Assembly: GCF_022394535.1 (NCBI RefSeq)
Contig: NZ_CP089414.1
Location: 4,278,001 to 4,342,000, forward strand
Direction of reading: 5' to 3'
Source of the DNA: Dyella terrae
GTDB taxonomy: Bacteria > Pseudomonadota > Gammaproteobacteria > Xanthomonadales > Rhodanobacteraceae
DNA length: 64,000 nucleotides
Of this stretch, positions 40,773 through 49,271 are shown in pieces. Both the position numbers and the translations under genes were made by a program. The number at the start of each line of letters is the position of its first letter. Position 1 is the first letter of the stretch. Under the pieces are notes generated by a model, which was given only the letters and a program-made list of their open reading frames with translations, had not been told where the DNA came from and did not search any database.

Positions 40773-43439
40773 ATGTCCGAACCCTCCCGCGACGCACGTG
40801 CCGATGCCTTGCTTGATTCCGTGCAGGAGGAGCGCACGCGTCGCCTGAAGATCTTCCTGGGTGCCGCGCCGGGCGTGGGCAAGACGTACGCCATGCTTTC
40901 TGCGGCGCGCGAGCTCAAGCGGCAGGGTGTGGACGTGGTGATCGGGTTGGTAGAAACGCATGGCCGGCAGGAAACCGCGGCCTTGCTGGAAGGGCTCGAG
41001 CAGTTGCCCCGCCGCACGGTGAACTACAAGGGACGTGATTTCACCGAGTTTGATCTCGATGCGGCGTTGGCGCGTCGGCCGGACATCATCCTGGTTGACG
41101 AGCTTGCGCACACCAACTTGCCGGGTGGTCGCCACGAGCGACGTTGGCAGGATATCGCCGAGCTGATCGAGGCCGGTATCGAGGTGTACACCGCGCTCAA
41201 CGTGCAGCATCTCGAAAGTCTCAACGATCAGGTGCGACGCATCACCAACGTCACCGTTCGCGAAACCGTGCCGGATGCCTTCCTGGATCGGGCACGCGAC
41301 ATCGTGCTGGTCGACCTGCCGCCACGCGAGCTGATCCAACGCCTGAAGCAGGGCAAGGTCTATGTGCCGGAGACGGCCGCCGCCGCGCTCGATGCGTTCT
41401 TCTCGCCCACCAACCTCGTTGCCTTGCGTGAACTGGCCGTCGACACCGTCGCGGGCCATGTGGACAGCGACCTGCGCGAGCACATGCTGGCGCGCGGTGG
41501 CGTCATGCCCGTGCGTCGTCGCGTGCTGGCCGCCATCGATGGGCAATCGCAAAGTGAATACCTCGTGCGTATTGCGCGCCGCATTGCGGAGCGTCGCGGC
41601 GCGCCATGGAGCGTGGCTTTCGTCGATACCGGCATCACGCTCGACAAGGCACGCCGCGAGCGGATGGATGCCGCCATGCGTCTGGCTCGCCGGCTGGGCG
41701 GTGACACCGTCGTGTTGCGTGGCCATGCCATCGCGGACGAACTGATCGCGCACGCAGATCGCGAAGGTATCGGCCAGATCATCCTGGGTCGTACACGCGA
41801 GCGACCGTTGGCACGCATGCTGGGTCGATCGCTCACGCAGTTGCTGCTGCGTCGCGGTGCGCACCTGGAACTGACCATCATTGCCACGCCCGCCGAGCGG
41901 GCCAAGTCGCGCCTGCGCCTGCGCATGCCGGGTGGTAGGGGGCGTCGTGGCGAATACATCTACGCCACCCTCGCCACACTGGTCGCGTTTGGTCTGTCCT
42001 TCATTGCCGATCGCTATCTGTCGGTCGCCAACCTCTCGCTGATCTTCTTGACCGCCGTGCTGGTGGTGGCGGTGCGCACGCGCATGGCCGTGGCGGTGTA
42101 CACCGCGGTGCTGTGTTTTCTCGGCTACAACTTCTTCTTTGCACCGCCGCGCTACACCTTGATGATCGCCAACTTCGACGACGTACTGGCAGTCTGCCTG
42201 TTCCTCGTCGCGGCGCTGGTGGCGAGCCGGCTGGCTACCAAGCTGGCCAGCCAGGTGGAATCCCTGCGTATGGCGCACGCGCAGGCGCGTGCGCTGTTGG
42301 CGCTGGGGCAACGACTTTCCACCAGCACCGATGCCGAAGGCATCCGCCGGGTGGGTGCAGCAGCGTTGGCGGATGTCCTGCGTTGCGACGTGGCGATGCT
42401 CGCGCGCGATGCCAGCCAGGTGCTACGCGTGGTGGCTGCGGCGCCGCGTGATTTCGATCTGACCGCACAGGATCTGGGCGCCGCTGCCTGGTGCGAAAAA
42501 CACACCGAACAAGCGGGCCGTTACACCGATACGCTCAATGCCGCGCCGTGCTGGGTGTTGCCATTGGGCAGCGATGACAATCATCTCGGCGTAGCGGCGC
42601 TGCGTTTTCCGCCAGGGCAGGGCGAGCCATCTACCGATGAGCGCAGCCTTGCGCTGACTATGGTGCAGGACATTGGGCAGGCGCTGCAGCGCGCACGTCT
42701 GGCGGAGGAACTGGAGGGCGCGCGCGTGCAGGGCGAAACCGAGCGCCTTCGTAATGCCTTGTTGTCGTCGGTATCGCATGATCTGCGCTCGCCGCTCGCC
42801 TCGATGATCGGTTCGGCCGGCACGCTATCCAGCTATGGCGACCAGCTGCCGCCGGAGGAACGCCGTGAACTGCTGGAGGCGATCCTCGGCGAAGGTCAGC
42901 GCCTGGACCGCTATATCCAGAACCTGCTGGACATGACCAAGCTTGGTCACGGCACGCTCAAGCTCAATCGCGACTGGACGGATGTCGCCGAAATCGTCGC
43001 GGCGGCCACCACGCGTCTGCGCAAATTGTTTCCCGATCTGCGGGTGGACATAGCGTTGCCGCCGCAGACCTTGCTGCTCTACGTGCATCCCGCGCTGATC
43101 GAACAAGCGCTGTTCAATATCCTTGAGAACGCCGCGCGCTTCTCGCCACCGGGCGAAGCTGTGCGGGTGGTGGCACGGGCAAAAGGCGAACAGGTGCAGA
43201 TCGACGTGGTCGATCGCGGCCCCGGCATTCCAGAAGACGAGCGTGCGCGTATCTTCGACATGTTCTATTCGGTATCGCGTGGTGATCGCGCGCCGCAGGG
43301 TACCGGCCTTGGCCTGGCCATCTGCCGCGGCATGATCGGCGCGCACGGCGGCAGCGTGGAGGCCTTGCCCGGCGACGGCGTAGGCACCAACATTCGCATT
43401 ACCTTGCCGCTCCCGGCGCCGCCCGCGAACCCTGTATGA
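40773..43439 (+). CDS. kdpD: Sensor histidine kinase KdpD
   Basis: An 888-aa sensor of K+ limitation. The KdpD N-terminal domain has Walker A FLGAAPGVGKTY (28-39), then a universal-stress-protein-like domain (about 245-365), four membrane helices (about 390-490), a GAF-like domain, HisKA with His669 (SVSHDLRSP) and a HATPase with GTGLGLAICRG. The ATG at 40773 is the family start; 32 codons of open frame lie before it. ATGA overlap with kdpE. Confidence 0.96.
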   Translation: MSEPSRDARADALLDSVQEERTRRLKIFLGAAPGVGKTYAMLSAARELKRQGVDVVIGLVETHGRQETAALLEGLEQLPRRTVNYKGRDFTEFDLDAALARRPDIILVDELAHTNLPGGRHERRWQDIAELIEAGIEVYTALNVQHLESLNDQVRRITNVTVRETVPDAFLDRARDIVLVDLPPRELIQRLKQGKVYVPETAAAALDAFFSPTNLVALRELAVDTVAGHVDSDLREHMLARGGVMPVRRRVLAAIDGQSQSEYLVRIARRIAERRGAPWSVAFVDTGITLDKARRERMDAAMRLARRLGGDTVVLRGHAIADELIAHADREGIGQIILGRTRERPLARMLGRSLTQLLLRRGAHLELTIIATPAERAKSRLRLRMPGGRGRRGEYIYATLATLVAFGLSFIADRYLSVANLSLIFLTAVLVVAVRTRMAVAVYTAVLCFLGYNFFFAPPRYTLMIANFDDVLAVCLFLVAALVASRLATKLASQVESLRMAHAQARALLALGQRLSTSTDAEGIRRVGAAALADVLRCDVAMLARDASQVLRVVAAAPRDFDLTAQDLGAAAWCEKHTEQAGRYTDTLNAAPCWVLPLGSDDNHLGVAALRFPPGQGEPSTDERSLALTMVQDIGQALQRARLAEELEGARVQGETERLRNALLSSVSHDLRSPLASMIGSAGTLSSYGDQLPPEERRELLEAILGEGQRLDRYIQNLLDMTKLGHGTLKLNRDWTDVAEIVAAATTRLRKLFPDLRVDIALPPQTLLLYVHPALIEQALFNILENAARFSPPGEAVRVVARAKGEQVQIDVVDRGPGIPEDERARIFDMFYSVSRGDRAPQGTGLGLAICRGMIGAHGGSVEALPGDGVGTNIRITLPLPAPPANPV

Positions 43440-44125
43440 CCTCTGCTGCGCGTGTCCTGGTCATCGACGACGAGGCGCAGATCCGCAAATTCCTCGACAT
43501 CGGCCTGCGTGCCGAGGGTTACGAGGTGCTGCTCGCGGCGAATGCGGCGGAAGGGCTGGCGCTGGCGGCCACCCGCTCGCCGGATCTGGTGATTCTCGAT
43601 ATCGGCCTCCCTGACAAGGAAGGGCACGAGGTGCTGGCCGAGTTGCGCCAGTGGAGCCACGTGCCCGTGGTGATGCTGTCCGTGCGCGATGCGGAAAGCG
43701 AGAAGGTCAAAGCCCTGGATGCAGGCGCCAACGACTACGTCACCAAGCCCTTCGGTATCCAGGAGTTGATGGCCCGCCTGCGCGCCCTGATGCGCAACCG
43801 CCAGGGCGAACCGGAAGCTACCCAGCGCTATGACGATGGACACCTCGCCATCGATCTGTCCCGCCGCGAAGTGTTCCTTGACGGTGTGGTGCTTTCGCTC
43901 ACCCGCAAGGAGTACGCGGTGCTGGCCCTGCTGTTGCGCCACGCCGGGCGCGTGGTGACCCAGCAACAGCTGCTGCGCGATATCTGGGGCGCCACCCACA
44001 CCCAAGACAGCCACTACCTGCGCATCGTGGTCGGCAAGCTGCGCCAAAAGCTGGGCGACGACCCGGCCACCCCCCGCTGGCTCAAGACCGAGCCGGGTGT
44101 GGGCTACCGCTTTCTTGGCGGCTGA
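43436..44125 (+). CDS. kdpE: Response regulator KdpE
   Basis: A 229-aa OmpR-family regulator that activates kdp transcription when phosphorylated by KdpD. The receiver domain has the acidic pair at 11-12 and phospho-Asp55 (LVILDIGLPD); the C-terminal winged helix contains LTRKEYAVLALLLRHAG and ends GVGYRFLGG. The start overlaps the kdpD stop. Confidence 0.96.
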   Translation: MTSAARVLVIDDEAQIRKFLDIGLRAEGYEVLLAANAAEGLALAATRSPDLVILDIGLPDKEGHEVLAELRQWSHVPVVMLSVRDAESEKVKALDAGANDYVTKPFGIQELMARLRALMRNRQGEPEATQRYDDGHLAIDLSRREVFLDGVVLSLTRKEYAVLALLLRHAGRVVTQQQLLRDIWGATHTQDSHYLRIVVGKLRQKLGDDPATPRWLKTEPGVGYRFLGG

Positions 44126-44236
44126 ACGATCGGGTGCGTGTCGCAGCCGGTGAGAGCCGGTAGTGGTCTGATTTCCGGACTTTTTCCGCCCATTCCGGAC
44201 AGCCGGGCAGGGCGAAGGCTGGCCTGATTCATAGAT

Positions 44237-44273
44237 CCCCGGCCCCGGTCAACGCCTGTCTCCAGGGCCGGGG
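44237..44273 (+). terminator. Hairpin between kdpE and ssb
   Basis: CCCCGGCCC and GGGCCGGGG pair perfectly across a 19-base loop. No T-run follows. A TATGAT hexamer at 44280-44285 just after it could be the ssb -10, though its -35 partner is weak. Confidence 0.35.
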
Positions 44274-44356
44274 CACGGTTATGATGGCCGCCTGTACAAC
44301 CATCCGGTGCTGACTGCTCAAGAACGCAGCGCCGGCTCACAGAGGAAACAACATCC

Positions 44357-44926
44357 ATGGCACGCGGCGTCAATAAAGTCATTATCGTCGGCAATCTCGG
44401 TGCGGATCCGGAAACCCGCTACACCGGTAATGGCACGGCCATCACCAGCATCCGCATCGCAACGTCCGAAAGCTGGACCGACAAGCAGAGCGGCGAAAAG
44501 CAGGAACGCACCGAGTGGCACCGCGTGAAGCTGTTCGGCCGCCTCGCTGAAATCGCCGGCGAGTACCTGAAGAAGGGTCGCCAGGTTTATATCGAAGGCT
44601 CGCTGCGTACCGACAAGTACACCGACAAGGACGGCGTCGAGCGTTTCAGTACCGACATCGTCGCGGCTGAAATGCAGATGCTCGGCGGTGGTTCGGAAGG
44701 CGGCTCGGGCGGCGGTGGCGGTGGTAACTTCCAGCGCTCGCAGGGCGGTGGCGGCGGCGGTGGTCAGCGCCAGGGCGGCTACAGCGGTGGCCAGCAGGCC
44801 CGTGGCGGCGACAACTACGACGGCGGCTCGCGCGGCGGCGACAACTACGGCAACCAGAACCAGCAGCGCCAGTCCGCGCCGCCGGTGCAGAACAACAGCT
44901 TCGACGACGACGATATTCCGTTCTGA
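44357..44926 (+). CDS. ssb: Single-stranded DNA-binding protein
   Basis: A 189-aa SSB. The OB fold covers about 1-110 ([35 protein letters not shown]). A long Gly/Arg/Gln-rich linker follows, and the acidic tip DDDDIPF that recruits repair and replication proteins is intact. AGAGGAAACAACATCC precedes the ATG. Confidence 0.97.
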   Translation: MARGVNKVIIVGNLGADPETRYTGNGTAITSIRIATSESWTDKQSGEKQERTEWHRVKLFGRLAEIAGEYLKKGRQVYIEGSLRTDKYTDKDGVERFSTDIVAAEMQMLGGGSEGGSGGGGGGNFQRSQGGGGGGGQRQGGYSGGQQARGGDNYDGGSRGGDNYGNQNQQRQSAPPVQNNSFDDDDIPF

Positions 44927-44959
44927 TTTTCATCGGCGACAACATCGTTGCGTAGTTTC

Positions 44960-44988
44960 AAAAAGCCCATGGTCACCATGGGCTTTTT
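44960..44988 (+). terminator. Rho-independent terminator of ssb
   Basis: AAAAAGCCCATGG and CCATGGGCTTTTT pair perfectly over 13 bases around TCA, with a T-run on the 3' side. The A-run on the 5' side makes it potentially bidirectional. Confidence 0.93.
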
Positions 44989-45047
44989 GTTTGCGCATGG
45001 CGCTGGTTTGCAGTGGGCGTCAATCAGTTACCGTGGGTAACCGATAA

Positions 45048-45079
45048 GCGCACACTGGGCCATCCCAGAGTGCGCTTTT
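45048..45079 (+). terminator. Second terminator-like hairpin
   Basis: GCGCACACTGGG and CCCAGAGTGCGC pair over 12 positions with one mismatch, loop CCAT, then TTTT. It lies 60 bases after the ssb terminator with no gene between, so it may be a back-up terminator or belong to an unseen short transcript. Confidence 0.55.
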
Positions 45080-45276
45080 CCTGGCTGTTTTCATGGAAAG
45101 TCCACTCTGACCCTGATTTTGGCTGGTTTTGCTGGTTTTCGCCGCAGGTGTTCGCTGCTGATGAAAGAATTGCCTCTCCTGCACTAACGACGCTTTGCTG
45201 TGCGGCACTATTCGCGGCAAGCTTGGCATGTCCACTTTCTATCTACTTGACCCAGTGAAGCCAGAGATACTCAAGC

Positions 45277-46566
45277 ATGCAAAAGCCAACAACGACGCTT
45301 CATATCTTTCTGGATACGAACACCATCTACGTTAACGAAAAGCCAGAGTCCAATGCGTCACTGGACGATTTTTTTTCGCATAAAGCGCGGATCGTCATTG
45401 AATCCCTGCAGCAAAAGAAATTAGCGCTCAAATGGGTGATACCGCAAATGGTGCGAGCCGAGCGCGAGTATCAGTTGTGGGAAGCCGCGAAGCATGTGGT
45501 ATCACACGCTAAAAAGATGCCCGAGGTGTTTGGAAGTGCCTGGATCAGTCGCGTCGAGGAAGTCCAGCAAAAGATTTCTGAGGTGGCTCAGAACGCTCTG
45601 CATCGATTGGGCGTGAGTGTGCGCGAGTGCAACTACACGCTCGTCAACTGGGCAGAGATCGCTGACGGCGCTGCCTTTCGTAAGCCTCCCTTTGAGGTGG
45701 GAAATTCAAAGGAAAAGGGCTTCAGAGACGCCATCATTGCGCAGACCTTTTTCCAATTTTGTGAGGAGGTCATAGATGGGGGTACAGATTCCGCGATATT
45801 TGTGACAAGCGACGGCCTGCTTAGCGAACACGTAAGTGAAAAATGCAACGCACGTCGAGTAAAGGTTCTGGAAAATCTTGACGCACTAACAAACGAACTC
45901 AACGTACTGACTTCTGATATCCCGGAGAAATTCGCTTACAAAATGCCGCATCTTGCGGGCGCGCTGCTTGGTCGTGCCAATGATCTTTGGCAGGCGGTCG
46001 ATGCGGAATGTACGAATAAGTTCTCCTACGTGCTTGATATGGTCCCAGGCGCAGTCAACATACGTATTGCTCGACGCACATATCAAGTGCCTATCTTTCT
46101 GCGCAAAGAACTGACGCGCGTCATCTTCCAGACGCGTTACGACGTTGAACGCATTGGGACCGTCTTTGCGATTACCGCTTCGTCGGGAATGAACCTGGCG
46201 TATGGCGAGGCGGGTGGATACAACGTGGCCGGGGGATATGGCTCTGCACTACCACCATTGCCGATCATCAGCCCGCCTACGACGCTCAATTTGGGCCCCT
46301 CGGGTCTCGTGCCATCTCTCCCTCCGCCCACACCACCTCTTCCGCCTGTTCCACCCGTCGTCCCTTTGCCTCCTCCGGCTAGCAGCGCACCTCTCGGTTG
46401 GAACCATGGGCTGCCGGGCCAATGGGAGGAAGCAAATCTTCCGACTATCTCTTTTGAAATTACTTGGAGTGCAGACTATTTCCAAGGTCTCGACGAAAAC
46501 GGAAATCCGACGCCCATAGTGTCGGCACCAAAACTCGAGGAAATTGCGCTCATGCCAATGACCTGA
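45277..46566 (+). CDS. PIN-domain (DUF4935-like) putative ribonuclease
   Basis: A 429-aa protein. Residues 8-205 look like a PIN nuclease: HIFLDTNTIY supplies Asp13, a central Glu lies near 62, KGFRDAIIAQTF supplies Asp151 and IFVTSDGLL supplies Asp179. KGFRDAII is typical of the DUF4935 branch. An alpha/beta middle region (about 210-300), a Gly/Tyr-rich stretch (304-323) and a Pro-rich linker (344-369) precede a 55-residue tail. PIN enzymes cut RNA with metal ions. GC content is low: 52 of 120 bases in 45301-45420. It leads a three-gene cassette on one strand. Confidence 0.7.
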   Translation: MQKPTTTLHIFLDTNTIYVNEKPESNASLDDFFSHKARIVIESLQQKKLALKWVIPQMVRAEREYQLWEAAKHVVSHAKKMPEVFGSAWISRVEEVQQKISEVAQNALHRLGVSVRECNYTLVNWAEIADGAAFRKPPFEVGNSKEKGFRDAIIAQTFFQFCEEVIDGGTDSAIFVTSDGLLSEHVSEKCNARRVKVLENLDALTNELNVLTSDIPEKFAYKMPHLAGALLGRANDLWQAVDAECTNKFSYVLDMVPGAVNIRIARRTYQVPIFLRKELTRVIFQTRYDVERIGTVFAITASSGMNLAYGEAGGYNVAGGYGSALPPLPIISPPTTLNLGPSGLVPSLPPPTPPLPPVPPVVPLPPPASSAPLGWNHGLPGQWEEANLPTISFEITWSADYFQGLDENGNPTPIVSAPKLEEIALMPMT

Positions 46567-46632
46567 CTGCCCTCTGCGCCACTCCAGAACTCGATAGGCC
46601 GAGAGGTGAGTGGTTTTTTCAAGGACTCCCGT

Positions 46633-47439
46633 ATGACTATTTCGGACGCACTGCAGAAGCACGCCATTGATCCCAAAGCCCATCTGGCGCGGGCAAGCGA
46701 CTTATTCAATGCCGGCGGCTTAGACAATTTGCTGTACGCGGCGTTAGAGATCCGACTTGGCACCGAAGCTCGCCAAGCCCAATATGCCAGGAGCTGGGAC
46801 CATATTCCCAAGCGGTTCAAGGACAGCTATCGCACAACTGAGGTTGGGCGAGCTCTTGAGGAGGCGTTCCAGGTTGGTGACAAAGTCGTCCGAATGACCC
46901 ACGTTGTGGATGATGAAGGCACGTCAGTGTCGTTCACCTATACGCCAGTGAGCCGCGAGCTTCGTAGGGTATGCGAGCAGTTCGGCAACTATCTGCACCA
47001 TCGAGGGTGGCATCGCGCCTACGAAGAAGATGCGGAGGGTTGGGTGGAAGCCTTACGCCGACTGGTGGTCACCGGGCTGATTCACCTAAAAGTTGCCACG
47101 AGTGGCGAGCTGCTAGGGCCCGCATTGACGGAACCATGCGATGGGCCGGTGCGGTTCACAATTAAGATGGAACTGGAGGGGCAGCGAGCGCAGGACGTGT
47201 ACGCAGTTATGAATAACGGGCGTGTTCATAAGGTGGGGGTCCAGATGGAGGACATCACCGTTGTTGCGGAGTTCGTACGTGCAAGGGTGTCAGTGGATTC
47301 GTTTCCGGTGGCCTTGGGGGGCGATGCCAAGTACGAGCGGATAACATCCTTGCGTGGCACCGACATCGAGGAAGCAATTACTGCATGCGATTCCATTTCG
47401 CTAAAACTTGATCCGCCGAGTGCTGCTCTACCTGCCTGA
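46633..47439 (+). CDS. Unknown protein, second gene of the islet
   Basis: A 268-aa protein I do not recognise. Residues about 15-75 are predicted helical with YAALEIRLGTEAR, faintly like helical HEPN-type proteins, but no Rx4-6H nuclease motif is present. The C-terminal half (from about 150) is beta-rich (VRFTIKMELEGQRAQDVYAV). I chose the ATG at 46633, with AAGGA upstream; a GTG at 46606 in frame would add 9 residues. It lies 66 bases after the PIN gene on the same strand. Confidence 0.65.
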   Translation: MTISDALQKHAIDPKAHLARASDLFNAGGLDNLLYAALEIRLGTEARQAQYARSWDHIPKRFKDSYRTTEVGRALEEAFQVGDKVVRMTHVVDDEGTSVSFTYTPVSRELRRVCEQFGNYLHHRGWHRAYEEDAEGWVEALRRLVVTGLIHLKVATSGELLGPALTEPCDGPVRFTIKMELEGQRAQDVYAVMNNGRVHKVGVQMEDITVVAEFVRARVSVDSFPVALGGDAKYERITSLRGTDIEEAITACDSISLKLDPPSAALPA

Positions 47440-47637
47440 AGCACACAGGACGGCGTGCAACTCGGTGCTTTACTCCGGGTCATGGGGCTTGCGCTTGAAA
47501 GAAGGCTTCGCGTCCAGTCGTCTGAACTCCAGTACTGAAGCCATCGGGGACATCATCGGCGTACGGTTTTGCTCGCTGTGGGATATTTGAGTCGGGCACC
47601 GATAAATGGCCACCCTCCAACACCCGTAGGACGAATC

Positions 47638-48543
47638 TTGGCCTCATACAATTCGGTAAATGGTGCAGAAAGGAAGCTCTCTTTTACGGGCTTGGTCGTT
47701 GCCGGAGAGATCTCTGACGATGCCGGACAAGAGTTGTTACCTCTAGGGTCCGGCTTTTTTGTCGCTCCGTACATTGCTCTTTCTGCCCGTCACGTGATTG
47801 ATGAAATCACGAAAAGGTTCCACGGTTGCACACTCCCCGAGATCAAGGGCGAGCTCGCATTCGGGATCGACTTTGCAGTACTGCATCCACAGTACGGGCT
47901 GATGAAGTGGGCGGTTATGGGCTACGGATACACCCCCACCATTGATGTCGTCGCTCTCCTTGTTGAGCCCCGCGATCCCGTTCAACTGCCGGAAGGCTTC
48001 AACTGGGAGACCCCTACTTTGTCATTCGCCCAGGCGGTGGAAGGAGAGGAAATATCAGCCCTTGGTTACCCTCAGTCAGATCATCGATTTGACAGTGAAG
48101 TCGGTAGTAGAGTCCGAATTCAGGCATATAGCTCGGACGGATACATTACGCAGATCCATGAACTACGAAGGGATAGCACGATGCTGCCCTATCCGTGCTA
48201 CGAAACGGACGCGCGCATTGAAGGTGGAATGAGCGGCGGGCCAGTATTTAACTCGGCGGGTCAGGTTTGCGGTGTCATAAATTCAAGCTTTGAATTGGAG
48301 CCTGGGAGTGGCGAATCAGTCTCGTACGTTGCGGCCCTTTGGCCTTGCGCCGGAATTGAGTTAACGGATACCGTGAACCCAATTTCAAAGAGCCCCAAAC
48401 CATACTATTTACAGATGCTTGTTGACGTCGGATTGATCAAGGGCGTGGATCGCATGACATCGGTCGATCCGAGCGGAAAGGTAACAATCCTCGTGCCTTC
48501 GGGGCGAGCTCGTGGAGCCCAGGGCACGGATGGTCATTTTTGA
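47638..48543 (+). CDS. Trypsin-like serine protease without signal peptide
   Basis: A chymotrypsin-fold protease of 301 aa from the TTG at 47638, which has GTAGGACG just upstream. A TTG at 47569 would add 23 residues. The triad is visible: His52 (ALSARHVID), Asp103 (TIDVVALLV) and Ser199 (GGMSGGPVF), with oxyanion glycine and LGSGFFVAPY before the His. No signal or membrane segment is present, so it should act in the cytoplasm. About 60 C-terminal residues after the protease fold are of unknown role. It closes the three-gene cassette, 198 bases after the middle gene. Confidence 0.75.
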   Translation: MASYNSVNGAERKLSFTGLVVAGEISDDAGQELLPLGSGFFVAPYIALSARHVIDEITKRFHGCTLPEIKGELAFGIDFAVLHPQYGLMKWAVMGYGYTPTIDVVALLVEPRDPVQLPEGFNWETPTLSFAQAVEGEEISALGYPQSDHRFDSEVGSRVRIQAYSSDGYITQIHELRRDSTMLPYPCYETDARIEGGMSGGPVFNSAGQVCGVINSSFELEPGSGESVSYVAALWPCAGIELTDTVNPISKSPKPYYLQMLVDVGLIKGVDRMTSVDPSGKVTILVPSGRARGAQGTDGHF

Positions 48544-48622
48544 CTGTCATCGTCTTTGAAGCCGTCGAACGCGCGTGGGTAGCGCAGGTTTGTTGCGTTT
48601 AACCTAGCCAGACGTTCGAAAT

Positions 48623-48650
48623 TTGACAGAATCACGCCCTGCTGTAAGGT
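48623..48650 (+). promoter_or_regulatory. Candidate sRNA promoter
   Basis: A perfect TTGACA (48623-48628) with a 16-base spacer to TAAGGT (48645-48650). The predicted start is near 48657. Confidence 0.45.
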
Positions 48651-48656
48651 TTTCGG

Positions 48657-48782
48657 CGTTGGAATTGGCACGTAGGCTTGCGTCGTAGCAAGTGCAAGGT
48701 ACTCTCAGGTACAAGGAACCGTTCTAAAACACACCTTAAAACGGTTTTGTGAACTTAAACCCCCGAGGAATCGGGGGTTTTT
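48657..48782 (+). ncRNA. Candidate structured small RNA
   Basis: About 126 bases between the promoter and terminator. Three stems can form: GCAC..TTGC/GCAA..GTGC (48668-48695), AACCGTT/AACGGTT (48717-48723 with 48740-48746) and the terminator. No ORF with an RBS fits. I know no named RNA of this sequence. Confidence 0.4.
48757..48782 (+). terminator. Rho-independent terminator, no gene upstream
   Basis: AAACCCCCGA and TCGGGGGTTT pair perfectly over 10 bases around a GGAA loop, followed by TT. It lies 213 bases after the protease stop. Confidence 0.85.
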
Positions 48783-48844
48783 GCTTTCCTGGGTGGCGCG
48801 TTCCTGCTTCGCTTCCGGGAGCTGGCCGAAGCGCAATCTTCGCC

Positions 48845-49135
48845 TTAGGTGCCTTCAACGATGCGAACGTCACGTTCGGCTGCGCCGACGAGGTACTGCA
48901 CTGCCGCCTGATACTCGGGGCTACGGTACGCGGCATCAGCTGCTTCGAGATTGCTGAACTCAACGATGGCTACGCGCTGCATCGTGCCGGCTTCATACGA
49001 AAAACTTGGCAGACCTGCCGCTAGAACTCGCCCACCATGAGCACGGATGACCGGCCCCGCGACAGCCGCATATCTGTCGACGCCGGTCTGGTCCGAAACT
49101 GATCGAAATGTCATTACCCAATATCCACTAGCCAT
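48845..49135 (-). CDS. DUF1330 family protein
   Basis: A 96-aa protein of the ferredoxin-like alpha/beta-barrel group. The YAAVAGPVIRAHGGRVLAAG stretch and AIVEFSNLEAADAAYRSPEY are typical of DUF1330. Function is unknown; members often sit near oxidoreductases. The ATG at 49135 is preferred over a 12-codon extension. It is the last gene of a minus-strand group with Ohr and an SDR. Confidence 0.85.
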   Translation of the reverse strand: MASGYWVMTFRSVSDQTGVDRYAAVAGPVIRAHGGRVLAAGLPSFSYEAGTMQRVAIVEFSNLEAADAAYRSPEYQAAVQYLVGAAERDVRIVEGT

Positions 49136-49225
49136 CGTTCGACTCCGTTCGGCGACACATCGCCTTCGCATGATTTTTAAAACACGGATCTATCCGTAGA
49201 AATAAACTCCACTACCGTTTCACGC

Positions 49226-49255
49226 CCAGCGCAGCATATGTCTGCCGTGCTGGGT
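49226..49255 (-). terminator. Hairpin downstream of ohr
   Basis: CCCAGC/GCTGGG outer arms and GCAG/CTGC inner arms form a bulged hairpin 17 bases past the ohr stop on the minus strand. No T-run, so the call is tentative. Confidence 0.3.
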
Positions 49256-49271
49256 GTGGGACAACGTGTAG

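Larger units (their letters stand above)
44927..45276. other. ssb-to-islet intergenic region
   Basis: A 350-base region with three stem-loops: the ssb terminator (44960-44988), a short perfect hairpin GTTACC/GGTAAC (45027-45041) and a terminator-like hairpin with a T-run (45048-45079). The rest, to 45276, is AT-richer and has no convincing gene. It marks the left edge of the low-GC islet. Confidence 0.6.
48544..48844. other. Non-coding region with candidate sRNA
   Basis: About 300 bases with no convincing ORF. It contains a promoter-like element (48623-48650), a chain of stem-loops and a strong terminator (48757-48782), all on the + strand and leading to no gene. The bases after the terminator to 48844 are unassigned. 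Confidence 0.6.

Noticed and set aside
44274..44356. LexA box in the ssb promoter
   Set aside because: CTGTACAACCATCCGG lacks the second half ACAG of the LexA consensus.
45013..45258. 81-codon ORF after ssb
   Set aside because: It runs through a terminator-like hairpin, has no ribosome site and shows no recognisable sequence.
46633..47439. HEPN ribonuclease call for the middle islet gene
   Set aside because: The helical AALEIRLGTE stretch is suggestive, but no Rx4-6H catalytic motif could be found.
48600..48640. tRNA remnant suggested by GTTCGAAAT
   Set aside because: The T-loop-like string has no pairing flanks and no other tRNA arms are present.
48665..48681. Sigma-54-like element TTGGCAC..TTGC
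   Set aside because: The GG-to-GC spacing is 13 instead of 12, and sigma-54 promoters tolerate little variation. The TTGACA element just upstream is a better explanation.
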